In this document: piece after piece, positions 9,570 to 17,909 of the stretch
Layout: every line of letters starts with the position of its first letter
Numbering within the stretch: position 1 is the stretch's first letter
NCBI GenBank assembly: GCA_025462725.1
Contig: JAOAPE010000012.1
Span: forward strand, 359,942 to 423,941
Direction: 5' to 3'
Length of the DNA stretch: 64,000 bases
Source of the DNA: Terriglobales bacterium
GTDB taxonomy: Bacteria; Acidobacteriota; Terriglobia; Terriglobales; Acidobacteriaceae
The notes under the pieces: model-generated
What the model saw: only the letters and a program-made list of their open reading frames with translations
The model's database searches: none
Told to the model about the DNA's origin: nothing
Program-made: the position numbers and the translations under genes

Positions 9570-10619
9570 TCAATCGAGATGTCCCTTCGCCTTGAGGAGT
9601 TCCGCGTTGAGAATGGCAGCGCCCGCAGCTCCGCGAATCGTATTATGCGAGAGCACCGTAAATTTCCAATCGAGCAGGTTGCAGGGGCGAAGGCGTCCCA
9701 CACTGGTCGTCATGCCATTGCCACGATGGATATCCAGACGCGGCTGCGGACGATCCGGAGCAGCGTCATAGAAAATTGGCTGCGCGGGCGCCGTGGGAAG
9801 ATTGAGTCCGGCGATCTTGCTTTTATAGTTCGCGAGCGCGCTGATGATCTCGTCCTTGGTCGCGGGCTTGCGCAGCTTCACTGAAACGGATTCGGTGTGT
9901 CCGTCCTCCACCGCAACGCGATTGCACTGTGCGCTGATGGTGAAGTCGGCATCCTGAACGTGCGAATTCACGAGCGAGCCTAAGAGTTTCTTCGACTCGG
10001 CTTCCATCTTCTCTTCTTCTTTGGCGATGTAGGGAACGACGTTCCCGAGGATGTCCCACGAGGGAACGCCGGGATATCCAGCGCCGCTGATCGCCTGCAT
10101 AGTTACGACGAAAACTTTCTCCAATCCGAAAGCGTCAGCTAGCGGCGCGAGCGCCATTACTAGGCCGATTGCGGAGCAGTTCGGATTCGTCACGATGAAT
10201 CCGCGAGAACTCTTCCGCCATGATTGCGATTCGAGCAGTGGCAGGTGATCGCCATTCACTTCCGGAATAACGAGCGGCACTTCCGGATGCATACGGAACG
10301 CGCTGGAGTTGGTGATTACTGCGTGTCCCGCTTGCGCGAATCGCGGCTCGAGTTCCTGCGCGATGGACGCGTCCAGCGCTGCGAAAATCAATTTCGGAGC
10401 ACCGCTGGGCTGCGCGTCCGCAACTTTCATCTTGGCCACGCGCTCGGGAATCGCGCTGTTCATCTTCCACTTGGCGGCTTCCGCGTAGGTCAATCCGGCA
10501 GAGCGCTCCGACGCGGCGAGCCACGCGACTTCGAACCAGGGATGGTTTTCGAGCAATTGAATGAAGCGTTGGCCGACGGCGCCCGTTGCGCCCAGAATGC
10601 CTACTGGAATCTTTGTCAT
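9570..10619 (-). CDS. asd: Aspartate-semialdehyde dehydrogenase
   Basis: A 349-residue NADPH-dependent enzyme that converts aspartyl phosphate to aspartate semialdehyde. The N-terminal Rossmann motif GATGAVGQRF is at residues 10-19 and the catalytic cysteine is C148 in TNPNCSAIG. The segment ISGAGYPGVPSWDILGN and the long helical insertion are typical of the archaeal/fungal-like ASADH subclass and not of the short E. coli type. It is the first gene of the leftward operon asd-lysC-dapB-dapA. A hairpin repeat lies upstream at 10706-10732. Confidence 0.95.
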   Translation of the reverse strand: MTKIPVGILGATGAVGQRFIQLLENHPWFEVAWLAASERSAGLTYAEAAKWKMNSAIPERVAKMKVADAQPSGAPKLIFAALDASIAQELEPRFAQAGHAVITNSSAFRMHPEVPLVIPEVNGDHLPLLESQSWRKSSRGFIVTNPNCSAIGLVMALAPLADAFGLEKVFVVTMQAISGAGYPGVPSWDILGNVVPYIAKEEEKMEAESKKLLGSLVNSHVQDADFTISAQCNRVAVEDGHTESVSVKLRKPATKDEIISALANYKSKIAGLNLPTAPAQPIFYDAAPDRPQPRLDIHRGNGMTTSVGRLRPCNLLDWKFTVLSHNTIRGAAGAAILNAELLKAKGHLD

Positions 10620-10705
10620 AGATGAAATTGGAAGCGGAATTCGCGAATGACAAATTTTACACTAGCGATTTGTCCCGCGGACGGCAGCGCTGTCAGGGAA
10701 TGGTG

Positions 10706-10732
10706 CCCCACGTTCGCGAAGCTAACGTGGGG
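10706..10732. repeat. Small dispersed hairpin element (CCCCACGTT / AACGTGGGG)
   Basis: A perfect 9-bp inverted repeat, CCCCACGTT at 10706-10714 and AACGTGGGG at 10724-10732, with a 9-nt loop, inside the gap between asd and the transporter gene. A related copy with a longer interior lies at 27046-27097, sharing the flanking GGTGCCCCAC and GCGAAGCTAACGTGGGG. It looks like a REP-type repetitive extragenic element. It could also stop transcripts, although no T-tract follows. Confidence 0.6.
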
Positions 10733-10757
10733 ATCGTGCGGGAAAGGAGAACCGAAT

Positions 10758-11825
10758 CTAAACTTCTTTTTTCACTACGTATTCGTCAATCAACACCGCG
10801 CAGAGCGCCGCAGTGGGAACCGCAACCAGTGCGCCTAAGACTCCCGCCAATGCGCCGCCGAGGCTGAGAGCGATGATCACTGCCAGCGCCGGAAGATCCA
10901 CCGTCGTCTTCATGATGCGCGGTGTGAGGAATGCAGTCTCAATCTGCTGGTACACGGCAAAGAATGCGAGCACGCCTAACAGCTTCGTCGGCGAATCAAA
11001 CAGCGCGACTACGCTCGCAAGCGAGACGGCCGCGATCGGACCAACTATAGGAATTATGTTTGCCAGGCCCGCAAACACCGCGAGCGCGTAGAAATATTTC
11101 AATTGCAGCAGTCCAAAGACAATTGCGCTCGATGTCCCCAGGATCAGCATGAGCGCGCCTTGGCCGACGAGCCAATGGCGCATACGATTTTCCGCGCGGA
11201 TCAGAGTGTTTGACAGCCGCGCCTGTTGACGAATGGGAAACAGTGACACTCCCCAATGGAATGCGCGTTCGCCGTCGAGAATGAAATATGCCGTGATGAT
11301 GAACCAGCTGAAGAATCCGAAAACGCCGCCAGCAATGTTCTTGAAGAATCCGAACGCCCCGCCAATGACTTCGGCGGCATAATCCTGCAATTGATTCGGA
11401 TCGAAATTATGGAAGAAGGGGATTGTCCTGATTCGCGCCGTAAGCGCGGCCAGCTTCAATGGCCAATTCTCAGCCAGTTCTTGCGCATCACGGAAGATCG
11501 GCGGCAACGCAAATAACGCAGTAAACACGAGCACTGCGAGCATGGCTACAATGATGGCAAGTACGGCCACTCCGCGTCCCGGACGCCAGTTGCCGATCTT
11601 TATCCGCCGAACCAGACCGATCGCCGGCGCAAGCACCACGGCAAATAACGCGCTTACATAGACCAGCAGCAGAACGTTCATCGCTTGATAAGCGACGTAT
11701 ATTCCCACCAGCACTGCAAACGTGAAAAGTATGTCAGAGCGATGGCCTTCGCGCCGTCTCCGTTCAGCGATGGCGACAGTGCTTGAGCGCTCTTCCGGTT
11801 CAGTTGGATTCGACCTTGCGATCAA
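10758..11825 (-). CDS. AI-2E family transporter
   Basis: A 355-residue inner-membrane protein of the AI-2E/PerM (UPF0118) family with about seven to eight hydrophobic segments. Family features seen: the early TM pair around residues 32-70, the central FSWFIITAYFILDGER segment, and the C-terminal GLANIIPIVGPIAAV and ALSLGGALAGVLGALVAVPTAA stretches. The start codon is TTG at 11825 and overlaps the stop of the upstream gene (TTGA), implying coupling. Family members export small molecules or act as antiporters; autoinducer-2 export is only one case and is not implied here. It is third in the run aroK, secreted protein, transporter. Confidence 0.85.
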   Translation of the reverse strand: MIARSNPTEPEERSSTVAIAERRRREGHRSDILFTFAVLVGIYVAYQAMNVLLLVYVSALFAVVLAPAIGLVRRIKIGNWRPGRGVAVLAIIVAMLAVLVFTALFALPPIFRDAQELAENWPLKLAALTARIRTIPFFHNFDPNQLQDYAAEVIGGAFGFFKNIAGGVFGFFSWFIITAYFILDGERAFHWGVSLFPIRQQARLSNTLIRAENRMRHWLVGQGALMLILGTSSAIVFGLLQLKYFYALAVFAGLANIIPIVGPIAAVSLASVVALFDSPTKLLGVLAFFAVYQQIETAFLTPRIMKTTVDLPALAVIIALSLGGALAGVLGALVAVPTAALCAVLIDEYVVKKEV

Positions 11826-12583
11826 TCGCGGAGTACCTCGGTGTTGTCTGCGAGCATGAGCACGCGGACCAGCTTATTCTGTCCATTGAACCAGAGCAGC
11901 CATTCGCCGGCGTCGCCTTGCATCTTGAAGGAAGTCAAATCAGCTTCCACGCCGTTCAATTTCATTTTGCTCGCTCCGGTGAATTGTATCTGCACGATCA
12001 TCGAAGCCTGCTGATGCGGAATGTAAACCGGCAGCCGTTGCGTCTGCCATTTGCATTCAGTCTGGTTCTGGGCGTTCGTTCGGCAATTCGCAGCCATGTA
12101 CTTCCACGCTAGCACTTCCATGTGCGAGAAAAAGTTGTCGTCCAAGATGGAAGTCGATGGCGCCAGCGGATGCACCGTATCTTTCGCGGGGTCACCCGGA
12201 CTGGCCATCATGTGTGAGACCAGAAATGATTCGTCCTGCGGTTCGACGATGATCTGTGATTTTCCCGGCTTCACTTCCTTCCATGTGTATTTCTTCAGCA
12301 GCCCGGAAGGGAGCATCTGCAACTCAGAGGACTGGAGCGCTTGGATGTTGGTGTCCTCGAACTTCAGTTCCGAGCTCACACTGCTGTAATCGGAGCGCTG
12401 TTCTACGCGAAACGATTCCGTCGCCAAGCGCTTTCCATTTACAAGGATTCCGAAGCTGCCAGAATCAACGCTGGTGGCCGCTTTCGCGTTCTTGTCGGGT
12501 TTGTCGGAGGCAACAGAGAATGTGGCGAGAAGAAAAATGCTTACGATGAAAACGCCCAGCACCGATCGCACGCGTGGTGTCAA
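11822..12583 (-). CDS. Secreted hypothetical protein, 253 aa, TTG start
   Basis: An exported protein of unknown function. The start was placed at TTG 12583 because a strong GGAGG ribosome-binding site lies 5 nt upstream and the product then opens with a normal signal peptide (VRSVLGVFIVSIFLLATFSVAS). The longer frame from 12667 overlaps aroK by 56 bp. The mature part is beta-rich and Lys/Gln/Ser-rich (SGSFGILVNGKRLATESFRV; KPGKSQIIVEPQDESFLVSH). The pattern of an N-terminal reading of a stored value and a C-terminal LVRVLMLADNTEVLRD resembles DUF6134/DUF3108-like periplasmic proteins, but the match is weak. It sits 28 bp after aroK and overlaps the AI-2E transporter gene by 4 bp. Confidence 0.7.
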   Translation of the reverse strand: MTPRVRSVLGVFIVSIFLLATFSVASDKPDKNAKAATSVDSGSFGILVNGKRLATESFRVEQRSDYSSVSSELKFEDTNIQALQSSELQMLPSGLLKKYTWKEVKPGKSQIIVEPQDESFLVSHMMASPGDPAKDTVHPLAPSTSILDDNFFSHMEVLAWKYMAANCRTNAQNQTECKWQTQRLPVYIPHQQASMIVQIQFTGASKMKLNGVEADLTSFKMQGDAGEWLLWFNGQNKLVRVLMLADNTEVLRD

Positions 12584-12611
12584 TGAATCCTCCAAACCGG
12601 CAATGTGTTGG

Positions 12612-13157
12612 CTAATTCGCTGTGGGCGGAATATCCAGGGCGGAATGGATCTCTTCGGCAATCGCATCCACGCTCTTGCCGGAAGTTGTCACCACTACGT
12701 TTGCCCGCTCGAATGCCGGAAGACGCTCCTCGTACAACTGTTTGAAAGAAGCTTCATCTTTCAACAGCGGACGCAGTCGCGTGTCCCCGCCAACACTATG
12801 CTTCGTGAGACAACGTTGCCACAGTTCCAGCGCGGATGCACTCAAAAAAACTGTCTTCACATCTTCACGCTGCAGTGCCGCTTCGTTTTCCGGTTGCGAG
12901 AGTGTGCCCCCGCCCAGGGCTAACACCATCGAAGATCCTGTTAAGGACTTCGCGGTGAGCAATTCTTTTAGCGTGGAAGTTTCGGCGATGCGAAATCCGG
13001 ATTCTCCCAAGCGGTTGAAAATCTCGGCAATGCTGCGTCCCTCGCGGCTCTCAATGAGGTCGTCGAGATCGAGGAAGCGCCATCCTAATCGTTGGGCCAG
13101 CGCACGTCCAATGCTTGTCTTGCCTGCGCCCATGAAACCTACCAGACATACCAGCAT
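12612..13157 (-). CDS. aroK: Shikimate kinase
   Basis: A 181-residue P-loop kinase that phosphorylates shikimate in aromatic amino acid synthesis. Walker A GFMGAGKTSIG begins at residue 7; the shikimate-binding DLDDLIE segment, the R-containing lid region (RLRPLL) and ALGGGT are all present. It begins the three-gene run with a secreted protein and an AI-2E transporter. No other aro genes are in the window. Confidence 0.95.
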   Translation of the reverse strand: MLVCLVGFMGAGKTSIGRALAQRLGWRFLDLDDLIESREGRSIAEIFNRLGESGFRIAETSTLKELLTAKSLTGSSMVLALGGGTLSQPENEAALQREDVKTVFLSASALELWQRCLTKHSVGGDTRLRPLLKDEASFKQLYEERLPAFERANVVVTTSGKSVDAIAEEIHSALDIPPTAN

Positions 13158-13239
13158 GATCGAGTGATGCGAACCTGCCCCATGCGGGACATCTTCGCCA
13201 TTCGTCTCCTGTGTTGATTAAGTTGGTTCCAGTCTGAGT

Positions 13240-14130
13240 TTACTGCTTTTTCACGCGGATTCGCCCGCTGAATGAGCGTAAATCGACCGACGACGCGCCG
13301 GAATTGGAAGTGCCGGCAAAGGAGCGTCCTTCAGAGAGCTGAAAGGCGGGATGAATATTTTTCTGGAAAGGGAAATCATTTTCCACGCCGCCCTTGATCG
13401 AACGCGCGGAAAGATCGATGGAAGCATTCGACGGAAGATGCACGTCAATATTGCCGGTGTGATTGGACAGGCTGTAACTTCCGCCGCCATTGAAGTCACC
13501 GGTATAAGCGATGTTGCCGGTCGTAGTCTGCACGGAAACTTTCGGTCCCGTAACGTTCGTCAGCTGCACATTGCCGCCGGTGGAAGAGACCGTCACGCGG
13601 CTCTGGTTGAACTGGTTGAGATTCACCTGTCCGTTCACCGCTTGCACTTGCACATTTCCGTTGTTGATGCCGTTTACAGTGACTTCGCCTGCGTCGGAAG
13701 TAATGTTGACGCTTCCCTGAAGTCCGTCAACGCGAATCGCGCCGTTGCCGGAATCAATGATCACGTTTGCATCTGCCGGGACTTGAACGTCGTAGTCCAC
13801 GCGCGCTTGTTCAGTCGTAGGTTTTTGCAGAACGTGCGTCCGCGCAGTGATGCGATTCAGGTTCTGATTGCAATCAACTTCAACTTTCGCGGATTGCAGC
13901 GTGGCAGAGATGGAAACTTGACGCCCGCTTGCAGGACGGACAGTGATGTTGCCGTTTTCATTGAACAGCGAAACCGTGGATCCCGCGCCCACCGTGTAAT
14001 GGAATTCCTTTTTTGTTTCCGCGGATGAAACAGAGACGAGGATCAGTAGTGTCGCGGCCAACAAGAGCGTGACCGGAAGTCTGCCGCGATCATCGCGGAC
14101 TCTCATACGTGAACCGCTCGGTTGCGACAT
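13240..14130 (-). CDS. DUF4097-type beta-strand repeat protein, membrane-anchored
   Basis: A 296-residue protein with a cytoplasmic basic N-terminus, one signal-anchor segment (LPVTLLLAATLLILVSVSSA) and a right-handed beta-solenoid-like body of repeated short strands (NGAIRVDGLQGSVNITSDAGEV, NGNVQVQAVNGQVNLNQFN and so on), which is typical of DUF4097/DUF4098 proteins. Start: ATG 14130 has an AGGAG 6 nt upstream; the earlier in-frame ATG 14169 overlaps the anti-sigma stop but has no such site. In many bacteria DUF4097 proteins accompany ECF sigma/anti-sigma pairs and sense envelope state; the location directly after the anti-sigma factor supports this. Confidence 0.8.
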   Translation of the reverse strand: MSQPSGSRMRVRDDRGRLPVTLLLAATLLILVSVSSAETKKEFHYTVGAGSTVSLFNENGNITVRPASGRQVSISATLQSAKVEVDCNQNLNRITARTHVLQKPTTEQARVDYDVQVPADANVIIDSGNGAIRVDGLQGSVNITSDAGEVTVNGINNGNVQVQAVNGQVNLNQFNQSRVTVSSTGGNVQLTNVTGPKVSVQTTTGNIAYTGDFNGGGSYSLSNHTGNIDVHLPSNASIDLSARSIKGGVENDFPFQKNIHPAFQLSEGRSFAGTSNSGASSVDLRSFSGRIRVKKQ

Positions 14131-14165
14131 CGTCATCTCCTGTGCCAATCCGGCCAGTGCTGCGG

Positions 14166-14834
14166 TCATTGTAAGGACCGTGCAGTGGCCATATCGTAAA
14201 GCATCGCCTTTTGGGCATAGGCTTCACGCAAGTGCTCGCGTGCTTCCGAATCGTTGGGGTCATTTTGCACGGAAGTCTTCGCGTCAGAAATGTAATTGTT
14301 GACGTTCTTCAGGTTGCTTTCGTAGATGGCTTTCAATCCCGGATTGCGGGATGCAACTTCCGCGAGCACCTGTTTGTCATTTTCGTCGTTGGAGGCCGCA
14401 GCGCCGGAGTCGTTCGAGGGCTGCGATTGCGGAGTGATTGGTCCGGATGAAGCGGACGCGTCGGCTACTTCCTCCGATTGGCTCGCTTGCCGATTCACTT
14501 GCAGGAGCGCGATGCCGATCAGCAGGCTAGCTGCGAGGGCGGCGGCCCACCCTAGCGTTGGCCATTCTTTTTTTTTTGAGGCCGTCGAGGCCGTTGCTAC
14601 GCGAACTCGTCCGATTCCTTCTTTTTGCAAGCTTGACTGAATGTTGTTCCAGACGCGCGGGCTCGGGTCATGCATAGGAAGCAGAAGCTTGGCTTGCTCG
14701 GCGATATAGCGGAGATCGTTAACAAGATCAGTGCAGTTCTTGCAGGTGGCAAGATGGCCTTGCTCGTCAATGTTTCCGCCGCTCTCAATCGCGATCGGCA
14801 ACGTTTTGTGAAATTCGGCGCAGTTCATAGTCAT
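14166..14834 (-). CDS. Anti-sigma factor with N-terminal zinc-binding (ZAS/zf-HC2) domain
   Basis: A 222-residue single-pass membrane protein. The N-terminal zinc anti-sigma signature is H27-x3-C31-x2-C34 with C5 upstream; a TM segment lies at about residues 96-113, followed by an acidic, Ser/Asn-rich linker and a helical periplasmic C-terminus (LREAYAQKAMLYDMA). It should hold the adjacent ECF sigma factor inactive until an envelope signal arrives. It lies 137 bp after the sigma gene and just before the DUF4097 gene. Confidence 0.85.
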   Translation of the reverse strand: MTMNCAEFHKTLPIAIESGGNIDEQGHLATCKNCTDLVNDLRYIAEQAKLLLPMHDPSPRVWNNIQSSLQKEGIGRVRVATASTASKKKEWPTLGWAAALAASLLIGIALLQVNRQASQSEEVADASASSGPITPQSQPSNDSGAAASNDENDKQVLAEVASRNPGLKAIYESNLKNVNNYISDAKTSVQNDPNDSEAREHLREAYAQKAMLYDMATARSLQ

Positions 14835-14849
14835 CGTTTTCTCTCAGGG

Positions 14850-14925
14850 CTCCGCTACGTTTCGCTGCTTCGCCCTCGCGCTTTGCTCGCGCTGGACGGC
14901 GCTCGCTACGCGCTCACCCGGTCTC
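14850..14925. repeat. Dispersed repeat between sigma and anti-sigma genes (copy 1)
   Basis: A GC-rich stretch whose core at 14861-14892 matches 43561-43592 at 29 of 32 positions, with a further similar block (GGCGCTCGCT..CGCTCA.CC) downstream. Both copies lie at the same relative place, between an ECF sigma gene and its anti-sigma partner. Here the copy is in the untranslated gap. Confidence 0.65.
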
Positions 14926-14971
14926 TTGCCAGTGCTTCAGTCTTTCCTTACTTCCCGCGGCCAGTGCGGTT

Positions 14972-15577
14972 TTATCGCTTCGCTGCTTTTTCTGCTTTGC
15001 TCAAGCGCAGCAGGTCGCGAAGTTTCATTCTTGCCTTGTGTAACTGAGACTTGCTGTTCCCGATGGAGCATCCCATCATCTCTGCAATCTCATTGTGCTC
15101 GTAGCCTTCAATATCGTGCAAAACAAATATGATCCTGTAACCCGGCGGCAAACTCTCGATACACCGCTCCAGATTTACCCGGTCGATCGAACCGGCGAGC
15201 ACGTTGTCCCGCGCGCCGATATCTTTCTTCGGGCCATCCTCCTGCTGGGGCTCCATCATTTCATCGAGGGAAACCTCAGTCAGGCCCTTCTTGCGCAGGT
15301 GCATCAGCACCACGTTCACTGAAAGCCGATGCAGCCAGGTCGAAAACGCCGACTCTCCGCGGAACGTCGCAATCTTGCGGAAGAGCTGCAGGAACGCCTC
15401 TTGTGCCAGGTCTTCCGCTTCCGCAGTATTGCCTACCATGCGAAGGCACAGTGAGTAGACACGCCGCTTGTGCAGCGCATATAGCGCCTCAAAAGAAGCT
15501 GCGTCCCCAGCTTTGGCCCGTTCAATGGCCTCTGCTTCGCTCAGCCCGGGAACCAATGTTTTCTTAGCTTGTGTCAA
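14972..15577 (-). CDS. RNA polymerase sigma-70 factor, ECF subfamily
   Basis: A 201-residue ECF sigma factor. Region 2 includes [28 protein letters not shown] and the [18 protein letters not shown] segment (about residues 28-95); region 4 has a helix-turn-helix [30 protein letters not shown] (about 150-185). The start is TTG at 15577, with AAAGG a few bases upstream; no better start was found. It is followed by its presumed anti-sigma factor and a DUF4097 protein, giving a sigma, anti-sigma and envelope-sensor cassette. Confidence 0.93.
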   Translation of the reverse strand: MTQAKKTLVPGLSEAEAIERAKAGDAASFEALYALHKRRVYSLCLRMVGNTAEAEDLAQEAFLQLFRKIATFRGESAFSTWLHRLSVNVVLMHLRKKGLTEVSLDEMMEPQQEDGPKKDIGARDNVLAGSIDRVNLERCIESLPPGYRIIFVLHDIEGYEHNEIAEMMGCSIGNSKSQLHKARMKLRDLLRLSKAEKAAKR

Positions 15578-15838
15578 ATTGCCTTTTCAGGCCGTGTCAG
15601 TTCAGATGCGGCCAAGTACCTGATTCGTTGTCTTATGTGACAGATGCTGCAAGCCCAGCGGACGGTTCTAACGCCGCGCTGGTAACGACTTATAGATGAT
15701 TTGCTATTGAAAAGGGCCGGTCCAGCCAGAATTCCTTCAGCCAAACGATAACGACAGTCATAGAGACGAGAAATGGGCAACTTTGGTTGCCTGCGAGTGT
15801 GAAAGAGTTACATACCTTAGGTCGTGGCACAACCTAGT

Positions 15839-16117
15839 TCAGCTAGGGCGCGACATGATTCGGCGCTTTTCTTCGGCGATCAAGTCGGGGAGTTCGTTGG
15901 ACATGACCTCAATGCCTCCGCGCTGGATTGCGCCAGTTAACGAGTGAAGAGCCCGTCGCTCCGCCTCGTCTAGGGAGAATAGAACGTCGTATTTGCCTGC
16001 CGCTACCTCTCTACAAGAGTTTGCATTGTCAAGGGTTCTCGTCAGAAGGTCCCATAAGACAAGAAATGTGCCGCGCCGCATACAAATGTTCTCTTCGTCC
16101 TCATGGATCGTGCGCAT
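15839..16117 (-). CDS. Small hypothetical protein, 92 aa
   Basis: A short helical, charged protein (HEDEENICMRRGTFLVLWD; EERRALHSLTGAIQ-like segments) of unknown function. Start at ATG 16117 was chosen because GCGAGG lies 8 nt upstream and because a longer version would run into the permease gene. The gene begins 17 bp after the permease stop, so it may be cotranscribed. Coding status rests on position and composition only. Confidence 0.45.
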   Translation of the reverse strand: MRTIHEDEENICMRRGTFLVLWDLLTRTLDNANSCREVAAGKYDVLFSLDEAERRALHSLTGAIQRGGIEVMSNELPDLIAEEKRRIMSRPS

Positions 16118-16133
16118 CAACTCAACCTCGCTT

Positions 16134-17579
16134 CTAAACTGCAGCCGGTTGCTCAAGTTTTCTTGACCGCGCCCCGCGCCAATACAGCAGGAATCCAATC
16201 GCAACCGCGATGATGGTCCCCAAGACAATCTTGATCACGTATCCCGTTTTGTCGATGACGTCTTTGCTGGGAATGAATGCCAGAGCGATGGAGATGAATG
16301 TAATCACGAATCCCAAGGTTCCGGCGATCCATACTCCGGGCTTGCCGCCGGGGACGAGCGCGGCTTCCGTGTCATGCTCGCGGTCTTTCGCGTAAGCGAG
16401 TTTGATGAACGCCGCGAACATATATAGGAAGGGAATGAAATAGACGATCAGCGTGGCGTTGATGAGGATCTCATACGCTCCCGCAATCTTCTCGTTCGCA
16501 TTCGCAATGAGCAAAATTGCCGCTGACAGCACTGCTTGAACAATGATGGCGACATACGGTGTCCGCCATTTTGGATGGAGTTTGCCGAATGCCGGAGGAA
16601 GATAGCGATCAATGCCGGCGACAAATGGAACGCGCGCGACTCCTGCGACTGTAGCTCCCACTCCACCTGCGTTTCCGACTGTCACCAGCAACGCGGCTAG
16701 TACGCCGAACCATGCAATGCCGATAGCATCTGAGCCAATACCGATCGCTTGAAAGACTCCATTTTGCGTATTGACTGCATCCGCGGGAACCATCGCCAGC
16801 ACAGCAATCGTTCCCAGGATGTATATGGCCACGATCATCGTTCCGGAAATGTAGATGGATCGCGGGAATGTTCGCTTGGGATCACGCACCTCTTCACTCA
16901 TCATGCTGATGAGTTCCATCCCCACGAACGCGAATGTGATGCTCGACCAGAAGTTCAATGTGTCGAGGGAAAACGTGGGCACCATTTCGTGCAGACTGAA
17001 TTGTGTGATCGAGCCTTGCTTCATCCAGACAAACGCGCCCAGTCCCACGATCATCATCAGCGGAACGTAAGTGCTGACTCCGCCAGCGTTCTGTAACCAC
17101 TTGCCAATATTCAGCCCGACCAAGTTGAGTCCAGCGGCAATCAGCAGTAATCCAAGAGAAGTGGGGATGAGGTACATCTTGTTATCAGCCAGAGCCGCGT
17201 ATTTAGGCCCTCCTATGTAGACTGACATCGCCATACTCGCCATCAGCAATCCTGGGAAATACAGGAGGCTGTACATCCAGTAGCACCATCCGGCGACGAA
17301 TCCATGGAAGTCACCGAATGCCTCTTTGGTCCATACATACAGGCCGCCTTCGTTAGGAAATCGCGTCGAAAGCTCCGCGATGACCAGTGACATGGGAAGA
17401 AAGAAGAAGATAGCTGCGAAAATCCAAAGCGTAATGGACGACTGCCCGGAGTGGGCGGCGCGGGCGATCCAGCGAGGGCCCAGGACGGCAGCGATGTTGA
17501 ACAAGACCACGTCCAACAGGCCCATCTCTTTGCGCAGCAGGGAAGTCTGGCTGGTGGTGGCGTTTTCAGTGGTGGCCAT
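16134..17579 (-). CDS. APC superfamily amino acid permease
   Basis: A 481-residue inner-membrane transporter with about 12 TM segments. The N-terminal LLDVVLFNIAAVLGPRWIA is a variant of the APC TM1 glycine-containing unwound region; TM2/3 has the FPNEGGLYVWTKEAFGDFHGF signature seen in the glutamate/GABA antiporter and YhdG-like groups; TM6 contains ITFAFVGMELIS. Start at ATG 17579 gives a normal cytoplasmic N-terminus. It is divergent from purS. The substrate is unknown. Confidence 0.9.
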   Translation of the reverse strand: MATTENATTSQTSLLRKEMGLLDVVLFNIAAVLGPRWIARAAHSGQSSITLWIFAAIFFFLPMSLVIAELSTRFPNEGGLYVWTKEAFGDFHGFVAGWCYWMYSLLYFPGLLMASMAMSVYIGGPKYAALADNKMYLIPTSLGLLLIAAGLNLVGLNIGKWLQNAGGVSTYVPLMMIVGLGAFVWMKQGSITQFSLHEMVPTFSLDTLNFWSSITFAFVGMELISMMSEEVRDPKRTFPRSIYISGTMIVAIYILGTIAVLAMVPADAVNTQNGVFQAIGIGSDAIGIAWFGVLAALLVTVGNAGGVGATVAGVARVPFVAGIDRYLPPAFGKLHPKWRTPYVAIIVQAVLSAAILLIANANEKIAGAYEILINATLIVYFIPFLYMFAAFIKLAYAKDREHDTEAALVPGGKPGVWIAGTLGFVITFISIALAFIPSKDVIDKTGYVIKIVLGTIIAVAIGFLLYWRGARSRKLEQPAAV

Positions 17580-17642
17580 AGTCGAGGAAAGATTATCAGA
17601 ACGGCTGTTTCCCGGCGCACTAAGGATATAATTTTCAAAATC

Positions 17643-17888
17643 ATGAAAGCTCATGTATATGTGTCATTAAAGAGGACTGTCCTGGATCCGCAGGGCAAGA
17701 CCATTCACAGCGCGCTGAAAAAGATGGGATACAAAGGCGTGGCGGACATCCGCCAGGGCAAGTACTTTGAGATCACGCTCGATGAGGGGCTGGAGAAGTC
17801 TGCCGCGAACAGTGAAGTCGAGCGGATTGCTCGCGAAGTGCTGACCAATCCGGTGATTGAAGAATTTTCTTACGCATTAAAAGACTAA
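17643..17888 (+). CDS. purS: Phosphoribosylformylglycinamidine synthase subunit PurS
   Basis: An 81-residue protein matching the small PurS subunit of the three-part FGAM synthase (PurS-PurQ-PurL), which bridges glutaminase and synthetase. Typical features: an N-terminal VYVSLKRTVLDPQGKTI strand-loop, a GYKGVADIRQGKYFEITLD middle and a VLTNPVIEEFSYAL C-terminus. purQ and purL are not in the window, so this subunit is encoded away from its partners or was separated by rearrangement. It lies 21 bp before glmS on the same strand and both enzymes use glutamine-derived nitrogen, which could explain the pairing. Confidence 0.92.
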   Translation: MKAHVYVSLKRTVLDPQGKTIHSALKKMGYKGVADIRQGKYFEITLDEGLEKSAANSEVERIAREVLTNPVIEEFSYALKD

Positions 17889-17909
17889 CGGGCGACAGGG
17901 AGTGGGACT

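Noticed and set aside
9521-9703. Extended lysC N-terminus
   Set aside because: The extra 61 residues overlap asd and do not fit the aspartokinase family, which starts with the MxxKFGGTS segment.
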